A stretch of 31,487 bases of DNA from positions 1-31,487 of the forward strand of contig JABDDW010000008.1 in assembly GCA_013287405.1 (NCBI GenBank), in the 5' to 3' direction. Source of the DNA: Deltaproteobacteria bacterium (GTDB taxonomy: Bacteria > Bdellovibrionota > Bdellovibrionia > JABDDW01). The notes under the pieces were generated by a model. It did not search any database, had not been told where the DNA came from, and saw only the letters and a program-made list of their open reading frames with translations. The first letter of the stretch is position 1; each line of letters begins with the position of its first letter. A program made the position numbers and the translations under genes. This document shows, piece by piece, positions 1 to 6,972 of this stretch.

Positions 1-468
1 TGCATTAGCTAAGCCTACCTTAACCCGCTCAGCAATTAGGTCGCGCTCAAGTTGTGAAACAGCAGCTAAAATACTGAAGATCGCAATTCCTACGGGGGTA
101 TTCGTGTCAATTTTTTCTGAAAGGCTTACGAAGCCCACGCCTTTTTCTTTGAAGATGGAAAGGGCGTTAAGTAAATGTGTTGTTGACCTCGCAAAACGAC
201 TGAACGCAGGCACAACTACCATTGACACCTCATTATTTCTCACGGCGTTCATGAGTCTGTCAAGTCCTGGGCGAGAAGATTTGGTACCTGAGATCCCGTC
301 ATCAAAGACAATTTCAAAATCCGTGATGCCTTCTCTCTCAAAATAAGTTCTAAGTAACCTTACCTGTGATTCTAATCCGGTTGTCTGCATCTCGGTCGAG
401 GTCCTTGCGTATGCGAAAATTCGTTTCTTGTTTGGTGGCTCCACCAAAATATTAGTTTTACTTGCCAT
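1..468 (-). CDS. Serine recombinase (resolvase/invertase), catalytic domain, cut by window edge
   Basis: The reverse strand reads open from an ATG at 468 to the first base of the window, giving 156 residues with no stop, so the C-terminal part is missing from view. A good Shine-Dalgarno (AGGAG) lies 8-9 nt upstream. The protein has the serine recombinase signature: YARTST at residues 20-25 with the nucleophile Ser24 and Arg22, DDGISG near 56-61, RPGLDRL near 66-72, the SRFARS arginine motif at 90-95 and the long helix E beginning LERDLIAERV at 140-149. Such enzymes cut and religate DNA at specific sites through a 5'-phosphoserine, acting as resolvases, invertases or transposases. It lies downstream of two XRE repressor genes on the same strand, after a gap of about 110 bp. 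The family is certain; the subtype (small Hin/Tn3-like or large) cannot be told because the DNA-binding end lies outside. Confidence 0.93.
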   Translation of the reverse strand, partial: MASKTNILVEPPNKKRIFAYARTSTEMQTTGLESQVRLLRTYFEREGITDFEIVFDDGISGTKSSRPGLDRLMNAVRNNEVSMVVVPAFSRFARSTTHLLNALSIFKEKGVGFVSLSEKIDTNTPVGIAIFSILAAVSQLERDLIAERVKVGLANA

Positions 469-582
469 GAATTTTGCTCCTGGTTTAAAAAGGCGAAGCC
501 TAATCCACGCGGCCAGTGCCGATGAATGTAGCTTCCATGGAGGCTATCAAGGAGGGGGCTTAGGTTAATTTTAGATTGGAAA

Positions 583-780
583 TTAGTGCGAGTGAGATTT
601 GTGAAGGGCAATTGTAGGCTTTGGGTTATCTAATTTTCTTGACCACCGGCCTAGGGACAAGGTCCCTTGAATATGAGCTTTAGCTGCTTCGGTCTTTAGT
701 TTATCTCTCAGCTCTAGGAACGAACCAAGGCTTAATACTGTCATACACAGGAAAACAAAATTGAAGATTTCTCTAAACAT
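583..780 (-). CDS. Small membrane-anchored protein, unknown
   Basis: A 65-residue protein with a hydrophobic N-terminus (residues 4-20, FREIFNFVFLCMTVLSLGS) followed by a charged and His-rich tail. Its ATG overlaps the end of the upstream XRE gene by 8 bp, and a G-run (GGGGGAC) sits just before it, so translational coupling is likely. The N-terminal segment could be a membrane anchor or a poor signal peptide, as there is no clear cleavage site. I recognise no family. It is retained because of the overlap with the XRE gene and the plausible ribosome binding site, but a chance reading frame is possible. Confidence 0.45.
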   Translation of the reverse strand: MFREIFNFVFLCMTVLSLGSFLELRDKLKTEAAKAHIQGTLSLGRWSRKLDNPKPTIALHKSHSH

Positions 781-1036
781 TAGAGTCCCCCTTCTTATTT
801 TCTTTTTGGATTTCGGCTTCGATTTCTAAAATCTCTCTTAACTCATGGGCAGAAATTTTATACGCTGTCGCTATCTTCTCTGAATTTTCTATTGAAGGAA
901 GAATTTGGCCAAGCTCCCACTCACAAATTGTATCTGGGGAAATACAAATTAGAGCTGCGGCCTCTTGACGAGTTAATCCAGCGCTCATTCTTAAGGATTT
1001 TATATATTCAACAAATATATTTTTATCCTTTTTCAT
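773..1036 (-). CDS. XRE-family helix-turn-helix regulator
   Basis: An 87-residue protein that is nearly all one HTH_XRE (Cro/CI-type) domain. Residues 10-68 hold the five-helix pattern: YIKSLRMSAGLTRQEAAALI, then CISPDTICEWELGQILPS (recognition helix), then the helix ENSEKIATAYKISAHELREI. The tail is rich in Lys and Glu. Such proteins bind operator DNA as dimers and usually repress their own operon. It overlaps the upstream XRE gene by 4 bp (ATGA) and the downstream small membrane gene by 8 bp, so the three are probably one transcript. Nearness to serine recombinases suggests control of a mobile or phage-like locus, but that is inference. Confidence 0.88.
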   Translation of the reverse strand: MKKDKNIFVEYIKSLRMSAGLTRQEAAALICISPDTICEWELGQILPSIENSEKIATAYKISAHELREILEIEAEIQKENKKGDSNV

Positions 1037-1380
1037 AGAGTCTTTCTTGATCCATTAGAGGTTCGCCGAACGATAAGCTCATAGGTTCCCTCTAAGAGAT
1101 GGGCCCTAAGAAGGGACTCTGGACTAATTTGGGGGCCAAACATGAGTTCGTTAAGACTGATTTCAAAAAAATCAGAAAGCTTCTTTAGACTCAGGATGTT
1201 TCGTGGAATGACGCCATTGCAGTAATTGTGAAGGGTACTTTTGTTCATCTCGACGGCAAGGGCCGTTTGGCTTATTGAAACCTTCCTCTTTTTCATAAGC
1301 CTGTTTAAATTCTCAGAAAGTTTGATAGATGTTCCATTTTTCATGGCTCCATCCTCTGGTAAATTTGAGTCAGTGGCCAT
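1033..1380 (-). CDS. XRE-family helix-turn-helix regulator with C-terminal extension
   Basis: A 115-residue protein. Residues 19-79 match the HTH_XRE pattern: IKLSENLNRLMKKRKVSIS, QTALAVEMNKSTLHNYCNGV, then ILSLKKLSDFFEISLNELMFG. The last 35 residues (SPESLLRAHLLEGTYELIVRRTS) form an extension that may contact effector or dimerise. The start at 1380 has AGGTG upstream; the internal ATG at 1344 (MKNGTSIKL) has GAGGATGGAG upstream and is equally possible. The gene overlaps the next XRE gene by 4 bp. Two different XRE proteins in series resemble regulator pairs of temperate phages and conjugative elements, though no partner phage genes are visible. Confidence 0.85.
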   Translation of the reverse strand: MATDSNLPEDGAMKNGTSIKLSENLNRLMKKRKVSISQTALAVEMNKSTLHNYCNGVIPRNILSLKKLSDFFEISLNELMFGPQISPESLLRAHLLEGTYELIVRRTSNGSRKTL

Positions 1381-1443
1381 GGGCGTTCACCTGGGTCCTC
1401 AAAAAATCCATTTCAATTACAGTGGTGTTCATTTCGGTACTAA

Positions 1444-1824
1444 TCATGCAAGACCCCACCGAATCGCAAGGGCCTTTAGGACCACACTTTGTAAATGGGA
1501 GTCCATCGCAAAGGCTCGATCAAACGGGTCAGATTTTGTGGAAACCTGGTTGCAATAAATGGCCTTCGCCCAGGCTAAAGCCGCTGAGTGGCCACCACCA
1601 AAGTCATTTGCATAAATTTTGTCCCAATAAATCTCTTGGCGCTCTATATCGACGTAAGGCAAAGCTTTCCTTCTTAGCTCTCCATCGGCTTCAAAAATTG
1701 CAAGCACCGCTCGTAGTTCTGACGGGAGTGACGGGTCATTTTTAAATAGCGTTAGGGTTTTAGAAGTTTCTTTTTGGGTGCCATCGGCCCTTGGTTCTAA
1801 GTTTGGTTTTGATTGAACGAGCAT
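1444..1824 (-). CDS. Hypothetical protein
   Basis: A 126-residue soluble protein with a good ribosome binding site (AGGAG 7-8 nt before the ATG). The first 30 residues are polar and probably disordered; the rest (from about residue 30) is a mixed helical domain with several Trp, Tyr and acidic residues, including IERQEIYWDKIYANDFGGG and AALAWAKAIYCNQ. No signal peptide or membrane segment is visible. I do not recognise the family. It is separated by 63 bp from the downstream XRE pair and by 135 bp from the upstream recombinase-like gene, all on the same strand, so it belongs to the accessory block. Confidence 0.7.
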   Translation of the reverse strand: MLVQSKPNLEPRADGTQKETSKTLTLFKNDPSLPSELRAVLAIFEADGELRRKALPYVDIERQEIYWDKIYANDFGGGHSAALAWAKAIYCNQVSTKSDPFDRAFAMDSHLQSVVLKALAIRWGLA

Positions 1825-1959
1825 TTTCGTCTCCTAAAAAGTGTGAAAATTCTAGATACCTATCTTTTTAGAGGAACCCTTCCTTTCAGAGGGAAGTCCA
1901 ACTCTTTCTCCAAAAAAAGTCGTGACTCCGGGAGTCTTGGATTTAATTTGAGATTAAAT

Positions 1960-2400
1960 TTACGGACGTCGATCTGACAGGAACTCGCGCAAAATAAAAT
2001 CTTCTATGGCGTAATCTTCAAGAAAGTGAAAATTTTCTCGAAGGCTAATGAGATTACATCCACCGAAATAACAGAGGCGTAGAATATCCACTACAGTTGA
2101 GAGCGATCTTGATAAACGAGGGAGATCGCTTACAAGAATTAAATCAATCTCTCTATCGCTGGCAGATTTCAGAAGAACTTGGAAGCTTGGCCGCTCTGGA
2201 TCGGTCCCAGAACCGGGAGCATCCACAAAAACCTTTTCAATTCTACCAAAGTTAAAATGTAAATTCTGCTCTAGGACAAAAGCTTTAAGTTTGATTTCTT
2301 GCTTCTCAACTTGCGATTGATCTCCAGTGGCAGAGCGAAGATAAAGCCCGATTTTATAACCGTGTGGTGGCGTGAAATCTTTCAATAATTTAAACATCAT
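1960..2400 (-). CDS. Serine-recombinase-like catalytic domain, nucleophile Ser replaced by Ala
   Basis: A 146-residue protein consisting only of a resolvase-type N-terminal domain. The motif YLRSAT at residues 20-25 aligns with YARTST of the recombinase at the window start, so the catalytic serine position (24) is Ala; Ser23 is one place too early. Other family marks are kept: GSGTDPERPSFQVLL at 63-77 and SDLPRLSRSL at 91-100 with both arginines. The protein stops at about the start of helix E and has no DNA-binding domain. Expected consequence (inference): it cannot form the phosphoserine link and may be a regulator, a decoy subunit, or a decaying remnant. The upstream region has only a weak ribosome binding site (CGGAAAA). 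Confidence 0.8.
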   Translation of the reverse strand: MMFKLLKDFTPPHGYKIGLYLRSATGDQSQVEKQEIKLKAFVLEQNLHFNFGRIEKVFVDAPGSGTDPERPSFQVLLKSASDREIDLILVSDLPRLSRSLSTVVDILRLCYFGGCNLISLRENFHFLEDYAIEDFILREFLSDRRP

Positions 2401-2528
2401 TTTTTTCCGATGTAGGGAAAAATTTGGAGACTTAGTATTTTGGGGGACTTGAGTGCCAGAATGAGCTTTTGACAGTGTAGTGTTGCCAGTTAAGGCCTCG
2501 GCGCTTTGGAGAATCTGATTTGTATGGG

Positions 2529-2810
2529 TTAATTTTTCTTCGAGGAAACTTCCTCACGATCGCCGATTTCTTCCAAATCGATCACGGCGATATCACCTAC
2601 CGTATTATTGTCGAATCGCACCATGGCGGCATGATCGAATTTACCAAAATTGCCAAGATAAGTGCCTGGCACGGTCCAACCTAACAATCCCGCTTTCCAA
2701 GATGAATTATACAGGGGCAAATCTTTTTTAAGTTTAACCCTGACCTTGTAAAAGACCATTAGAGTAGAATTTTCTTTAGGTGAAATTTCATATCTTCTAC
2801 AGAGTATCAT
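2529..2810 (-). CDS. Hypothetical small protein
   Basis: A reading frame of up to 99 residues from a TTG at 2828. ATGs at 2810 and 2759 are alternatives, and none has a convincing ribosome binding site; 2810 is chosen provisionally. The body is beta-rich with a Lys/Gly pattern (VFYKVRVKLKKDLPLYNSSW, then GLLGWTVPGTYLGNFG) and an acidic end (VIDLEEIGDREEVSSKK). This recalls a small beta-barrel fold, but I do not recognise a family. It lies directly downstream of the HTH/recombinase-domain gene on the same strand and may share its transcript. Confidence 0.5.
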   Translation of the reverse strand: MILCRRYEISPKENSTLMVFYKVRVKLKKDLPLYNSSWKAGLLGWTVPGTYLGNFGKFDHAAMVRFDNNTVGDIAVIDLEEIGDREEVSSKKN

Positions 2811-2850
2811 ATTTTCTACCAGCAGCAATATGGAGAATACTTATGGTCCC

Positions 2851-3309
2851 TTAAAGGTGGCGCGAGATGAGTTTGTTAACGGTGTGATGCTGCCAACCCA
2901 GCCCGTTTCTCTTTGGGTGGATGCCCATTTGGTTTAAGAGGAGAGCAATTTTTTCAAGGCTCATCCCTTGATTTCGCATTTCAATCATTGAGCGGATTAC
3001 TTTCAACTCGCCAGGATGTGGAACCACTCTACCGTTTCTTATTCTCTCGCCAAATTTAAGGCGTCCACGATTTACGGGATTCTTTCGGAGAGGAATACCA
3101 AAATGCCTTAAACCGTTTCTGACGGCGGCCTTTGAGGAAACAATTTCTTCTGCAATTTGCCCTATTGAGAGCCCTTCAACAGAATATTTTTGATTGAGGA
3201 AATTCCTCGATTTATAAAGGGGAGCTTGTAGAAACTCAAAGGAATCACTAAGATGAAAGTCTGCGTCGGCCTTTAAAGGCGGAGTTCGCTTAGTCGGGTC
3301 ATGGCGCAC
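2851..3309 (-). CDS. HTH and Recombinase-domain-like protein without catalytic domain
   Basis: The coding part appears to be about 152 residues from a GTG at 3309, which has AAAGGA just upstream; the open frame runs on to 3453, but that extension overlaps the divergent hydrolase start and looks non-coding. A helix-turn-helix is seen in LSIGQIAEEIVSSKAAVRNG followed by LRHFGIPLR. The C-terminal half (from GRLKFGERIRNGRVVPHPGE through SLEKIALLLNQMGI to WQHHTVNKLI) matches the Recombinase domain that follows the catalytic domain of large serine recombinases: a variable residue after the VVPHPGE segment, helix of ELKVIRSMIEMRNQG, and the SLEKIA/LLNQ/GW...TV pattern. The resolvase domain itself is absent. 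It may be a DNA-binding partner or a remnant. Start is uncertain. Confidence 0.7.
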   Translation of the reverse strand: MRHDPTKRTPPLKADADFHLSDSFEFLQAPLYKSRNFLNQKYSVEGLSIGQIAEEIVSSKAAVRNGLRHFGIPLRKNPVNRGRLKFGERIRNGRVVPHPGELKVIRSMIEMRNQGMSLEKIALLLNQMGIHPKRNGLGWQHHTVNKLISRHL

Positions 3310-3427
3310 CAATCCTTTCAAACACTTAGCAGGATTGGTTCTTAGACCCTCAACAGCTGAGTGACCACTAAGTGACCAAAAAGGAAACGCGAGAGGCGCC
3401 AAAAAAAGTTTAGAGCCGGGGGACAAT

Positions 3428-4342
3428 ATGCGAATATTTTTTCTGACCATCATTTTCTTTGGAACCCTTGCTGCGTCCGCTTCACCTAATTCTGATCCTT
3501 ACCAATATTTTGATAACGGCGATGTTAAGATTGCTTATCGGGTCTTTGGCACAGGCGCCCCTCTTTTTCTGCTCAACGGTGGTCCCGGTAGATCCAGCGA
3601 TACTTTCACCGAGTTAGCACAAATTCTCAGTTCAAAAAATCGCAGCGTGATTATTTTTGACCAGCGAGGGACGGGGCGTTCAAAACTCAAAGTTGCAGAT
3701 GAAACAACTATAACCCTTGATTTGATGGTTGGCGATCTTGAGGCTTTGCGAAAGTATCTTCACTTTAACAAGGTGGATATTCTTGGTCATTCGTTCGGCG
3801 GTATGTATGCCATGGCCTACGCCGTTCAGTATCCGCAGAATATACGAGCCCTTATTCTTTCGGCCTCCGGCGGAGTTGATTTGAGCTGGCAGGATTACTC
3901 CTACCACAACATGCTTTCTCGCCTCACCCAAAAATCAAGAAATAAAATTGCGTTTTGGACGAGTCCAGAGCAGCAGAAAAAAGATCCAACAAGAAGTTTT
4001 CTAGAATCAACACGCCTGCTTGTTCCCGCTTACATTTATCATCAAAAATTTGTCCCTAAGCTCGTGCATGACCTTGCTAATCTAAACTACTCAAACCCAG
4101 ACATTAACAATTTGGTCTGGAAAAGTATGGAGAAGTACGACCTCAAGGGGGCTTTCAAAAACTTCCAAGCCCCCACACTCATAATTGACGGCCGCCAGGA
4201 TATATTGGGAGAAGCGGTGCCTATCGGCATACATAATGAAATCCCCAATTCAAGGCTCGAACTTTTAGATGAGTGCAGCCATTATCCTTGGCTCGACAGC
4301 CCAGACAAATATTTTTCCTTAATCAATGATTTTCTAGGTTAA
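3428..4342 (+). CDS. Exported alpha/beta hydrolase, prolyl-aminopeptidase-like
   Basis: A 304-residue protein with an N-terminal signal peptide (residues 1-19, hydrophobic core ending ASAS). The alpha/beta hydrolase core is clear: oxyanion-hole NGGPG at 50-54, DQRGTGRS at 78-85, nucleophile elbow GHSFGG with Ser122, the acid Asp258 in DGRQD, and His285 in CSHYPW. The NGGPG plus DQRGTGRS pair is typical of the S33 prolyl iminopeptidase branch, so a peptidase or esterase acting in the periplasm or outside the cell is likely; the substrate is unknown. The ATG is preceded by GGGGGA. It is followed after 12 bp by another exported gene, and the set may be one operon. Confidence 0.9.
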   Translation: MRIFFLTIIFFGTLAASASPNSDPYQYFDNGDVKIAYRVFGTGAPLFLLNGGPGRSSDTFTELAQILSSKNRSVIIFDQRGTGRSKLKVADETTITLDLMVGDLEALRKYLHFNKVDILGHSFGGMYAMAYAVQYPQNIRALILSASGGVDLSWQDYSYHNMLSRLTQKSRNKIAFWTSPEQQKKDPTRSFLESTRLLVPAYIYHQKFVPKLVHDLANLNYSNPDINNLVWKSMEKYDLKGAFKNFQAPTLIIDGRQDILGEAVPIGIHNEIPNSRLELLDECSHYPWLDSPDKYFSLINDFLG

Positions 4343-4354
4343 AGGCAGGCCGCA

Positions 4355-4918
4355 ATGAGAACTGTAGCTACGATTTTTCTAATTTTACTCGGGTTTACGG
4401 CGAAAGCAGAAAGCGTCGCGCCGACGTGCACGCTGACCTCAGACATTATTTTAGCAAATCTAAACCTCGACTTTCAGGGCTTTGATCAGAACATGACAGG
4501 GGGATGGCGGGCTATTTCAAATGACGGTTGTTACCTTGAAGCCGCAGAGTTGATTGAAATTTACCATTTACAAAACTACGCGGCTCTTCAGGACTCTCAG
4601 AGCCAGATTCTTTATTGGCACGCCGGTCAACTATACGGGTTTGAGGAAATTAGAAGCTTGGCAAAAGATCGGTTTCAAAAGTCTATCAATCCGAATGAAC
4701 CCGTCAATGACGATTTCAAATGGAACGCTTATGCGAAAGGCTCTATTGCGTTTTTAGACAACAATCTTCCCGACCTTAAAAAGTTTCGTGCCGAATTGGC
4801 CTCTGCCGCAAACCCAAGAGCTAAACTCAATTTATCAGTGTTAGACCGGATGATCTTTTGTTTTGGGAAGTCGTACAAAGAAGCATATACAAATAAGGCG
4901 GGCTGTACTCCCCCATGA
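4355..4918 (+). CDS. Exported protein, unknown
   Basis: A 187-residue protein with a signal peptide (MRTVATIFLILLGFTAKAES, cleavage near residue 18-19). The mature part has paired cysteines (Cys25 and others near 59, 169 and 184) that could form disulfides in the periplasm, and helical repeats (LEAAELIEIYHLQNYAALQD, YWHAGQLYGFEEIRSLAKDR), which recall a TPR-like bundle. I do not recognise the family. The gene lies 12 bp after the hydrolase and its stop overlaps the next start by 4 bp (ATGA), so translational coupling is likely. Confidence 0.85.
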   Translation: MRTVATIFLILLGFTAKAESVAPTCTLTSDIILANLNLDFQGFDQNMTGGWRAISNDGCYLEAAELIEIYHLQNYAALQDSQSQILYWHAGQLYGFEEIRSLAKDRFQKSINPNEPVNDDFKWNAYAKGSIAFLDNNLPDLKKFRAELASAANPRAKLNLSVLDRMIFCFGKSYKEAYTNKAGCTPP

Positions 4919-5793
4919 AAATATTAACGTCAGTTATTTTTTTAACAACACTGTTGACGTTTTCTTTTGCCCAGGCAGAAGTCTCCCAACAATTTATTCG
5001 AGACAATGCCTTGAAAATAAAATCAGTTAGCAACCCGCCACGGCTCATCGCTAAACAGATCAAAGGCTTTAAAGTCATCACGGTCGGGGAAATGCACGGC
5101 ACCAATGAAACGCCTCAATTTGTCTTAGGATTGGTTCGCCTCCTGGCAAAGAAGAATAAGTCCATCGTGCTGGGTCTCGAAATCCCACACGGGGAACAAA
5201 TTAATATTGATCGGTTCGTTGAAACGGGTGACTTGAGCATATTAAAAAACGCTCCATTTTTTACCAGAGATTTCCAAGATGGGAGATCAAGTAAAGCGAT
5301 GGCCGCGCTTCTAACAAAAGTACGTAAGTTTAAAAATGTAAAAGTATTCTGTTTTGACCCGGCCCCCGACGACATTAGCGGTCAGGATCGTGACACAAAA
5401 ATGGCCGTAGGACTCCGCAAGGCCCTTGTGGAAATGAATCCCGATGTAATGCTTGTGTTGGCCGGGAATATTCACGCCTCCCTCGCCGTGGGCACCCCTT
5501 GGGACCCACAGTACAAGCCGATGGGGTATGAGCTTTACTCACTTCCCGACTCTCCCATTTCTCAGTCAGAGATTTTGGCAATTAGGCTGCGTTACATAAT
5601 GGGCTCGGCTTGGGTCTGTTATACAAGTAAACCCTGTGGCAAAAACGATATGACTGAGCCAAAAAATAATTATTCAGAGGCTTTACCTTGGAATAACTAT
5701 TTCCTGAAGGAACCCGATATTACAAACGGCTATAACGCCACTTTCTTTGCCCGGTCAATTTCGGCGTCTGCACCACTAATTTTAAGTCCATAA
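4915..5793 (+). CDS. Exported ChaN/TIKI/EreA-like protein
   Basis: A 292-residue protein with a signal peptide ending near AQAEV (residues 18-22). Characteristic motifs of the EreA/ChaN/TIKI fold are seen: VGEMHGTNETP (residues 57-67, the metal-binding GE-x-H region), LGLEIPHGEQ (about 86-95), and VLAGNIHASLAVG near 181-193, the conserved H motif near the end of the domain. Family members include erythromycin-esterase-like and metal-dependent proteins; a hydrolase role in the periplasm or outside is likely but the substrate is unknown. It overlaps the preceding gene by 4 bp and lies 24 bp before the SEC-C module, whose first gene has its own strong ribosome binding site. Confidence 0.85.
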   Translation: MKILTSVIFLTTLLTFSFAQAEVSQQFIRDNALKIKSVSNPPRLIAKQIKGFKVITVGEMHGTNETPQFVLGLVRLLAKKNKSIVLGLEIPHGEQINIDRFVETGDLSILKNAPFFTRDFQDGRSSKAMAALLTKVRKFKNVKVFCFDPAPDDISGQDRDTKMAVGLRKALVEMNPDVMLVLAGNIHASLAVGTPWDPQYKPMGYELYSLPDSPISQSEILAIRLRYIMGSAWVCYTSKPCGKNDMTEPKNNYSEALPWNNYFLKEPDITNGYNATFFARSISASAPLILSP

Positions 5794-5817
5794 GTAACCA
5801 CAAGGGAGGGGCTCTCA

Positions 5818-6378
5818 ATGGCATTTGTCTACGTTACATCACCACAAGGAACGGATGTGAGGGAAATCGTTGGCGACCAGGCCGGACAATATTGGGGGAC
5901 TAGGGTTGCCCATGTCGGTCAGGGCGATTTTCTTGAAGTGGTTGGAGGTCCGCAAAATATAAGACCGACGCAACAAACTACTAACTCCGTTGGAGTTTAC
6001 TTAGTTCAACGAGGTGGACAGGGTGCGGGTGTCTTGGCAAGCACTGTTGGAGACGCCAAGACGGGACAACTATACCCGCAAAGAGGCATGCACGGAGGCT
6101 TCAACGTCGAAGTTTTAATGACCGACGGAGAGTTTCAGCTAATCAACGACTGTGATCCTGACCAAATAATCTCGGTCCACGGAGTAGCTAATAGGGATTA
6201 TTCGGGACCCACCAATGGAGTAGCTATTTCGCAGAATTACGAGACGTTCGAGATAGAGGGTATAGTGTTGGAAGATGTAACTGTAACCCCGGCAGGACAG
6301 CCCATCGCCACTGGCCAGCCAAGTGTCTACCCATACAAAACGCCCATAACCATACGAGGACGACGCGAAGGCATATAA
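5818..6378 (+). CDS. Hypothetical protein of the SEC-C module
   Basis: A 186-residue protein starting at an ATG with a strong AAGGGAGGGG ribosome binding site. It is Gly/Gln-rich and beta-looking, with short repeats such as VGGPQNIRPTQQTTNSVG and VQRGGQGAGV, and no signal peptide or membrane segment. The sequence ends with RGRREGI. I do not recognise it. It begins 24 bp after the TIKI-like gene and ends 1 bp before the membrane gene, so it is the first gene of a three-gene module with the SEC-C protein. Confidence 0.8.
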   Translation: MAFVYVTSPQGTDVREIVGDQAGQYWGTRVAHVGQGDFLEVVGGPQNIRPTQQTTNSVGVYLVQRGGQGAGVLASTVGDAKTGQLYPQRGMHGGFNVEVLMTDGEFQLINDCDPDQIISVHGVANRDYSGPTNGVAISQNYETFEIEGIVLEDVTVTPAGQPIATGQPSVYPYKTPITIRGRREGI

Positions 6379-6379
6379 G

Positions 6380-6958
6380 ATGGAAATAAGAACTGGCATT
6401 GACCTTTTCTCAACTTGTTCGGCTGGTCTCACAACATTAGGAGCTTTTTTTCTAGTGCGATCTGTAATTCAAACTGGGGCCCGCGAGATTGCAGGAATAT
6501 CTGGGACCTACATTGGAAGCAATCCTCATCTTCAAGGGGCATTAGTTCATCAAAAAGCTGATACCGTAGTTGGATTTGCGCTTACACTGTTTGGTGGGAT
6601 TCTAGGGCTTGTTACCTGTTTTATATCTCTTTCAGTTCCCTATGCACTCTGTACCCTCCTTGGATTATTTATTGGCTGGGTGCTGATAACTTGCACCGCC
6701 TTTGCGGTCGCAAACTATATGAAGAAGGCGATACATCTTAAGGCCAATGCTATTTCATATGCTCATCACGTTGGCGCTTATTTAAGAAATGGGAAGATCG
6801 ACGCTGATCAGCTTGTAAAGGATGCCAAACGTTGTGGTTTATCGAGTCTCATTGATGAATCCGCACCCCCTCATGACAATATCGCCAAAATTCTCAGATT
6901 TGCTGATGCAAATCCTGGCGCGGATCACGTTTTGGAACTTAAAAATAAGAAACCATGA
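6380..6958 (+). CDS. Membrane protein of the SEC-C module
   Basis: A 192-residue protein with about three membrane segments in the N-terminal 120 residues (LTTLGAFFLVRSVI, TVVGFALTLFGGILGLVTCF, YALCTLLGLFIGWVLITCTAF) and a soluble C-terminal tail (from about residue 125) with a helical KANAISYAHHVGAYLRNGKI region. I recognise no family. Its start follows the previous stop by 1 bp and its end is 14 bp from the SEC-C gene, which points to one operon. A membrane partner beside a predicted nuclease is an arrangement also seen in defence-type modules; that role is inference only. Confidence 0.8.
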   Translation: MEIRTGIDLFSTCSAGLTTLGAFFLVRSVIQTGAREIAGISGTYIGSNPHLQGALVHQKADTVVGFALTLFGGILGLVTCFISLSVPYALCTLLGLFIGWVLITCTAFAVANYMKKAIHLKANAISYAHHVGAYLRNGKIDADQLVKDAKRCGLSSLIDESAPPHDNIAKILRFADANPGADHVLELKNKKP

Positions 6959-6972
6959 GGTCCTAATCTCTA

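Noticed and set aside
372..611. 79-residue minus-strand frame over the recombinase start
   Set aside because: It overlaps the recombinase coding sequence in another frame and has no family pattern.
1241..1745. Plus-strand frames over the XRE and 1444-1824 genes
   Set aside because: They are antisense to better supported genes and lack ribosome binding sites.
3310..3453. N-terminal extension of the HTH/recombinase-domain gene
   Set aside because: It overlaps the hydrolase start and its residues do not match the family; the GTG at 3309 with AAAGGA is better.
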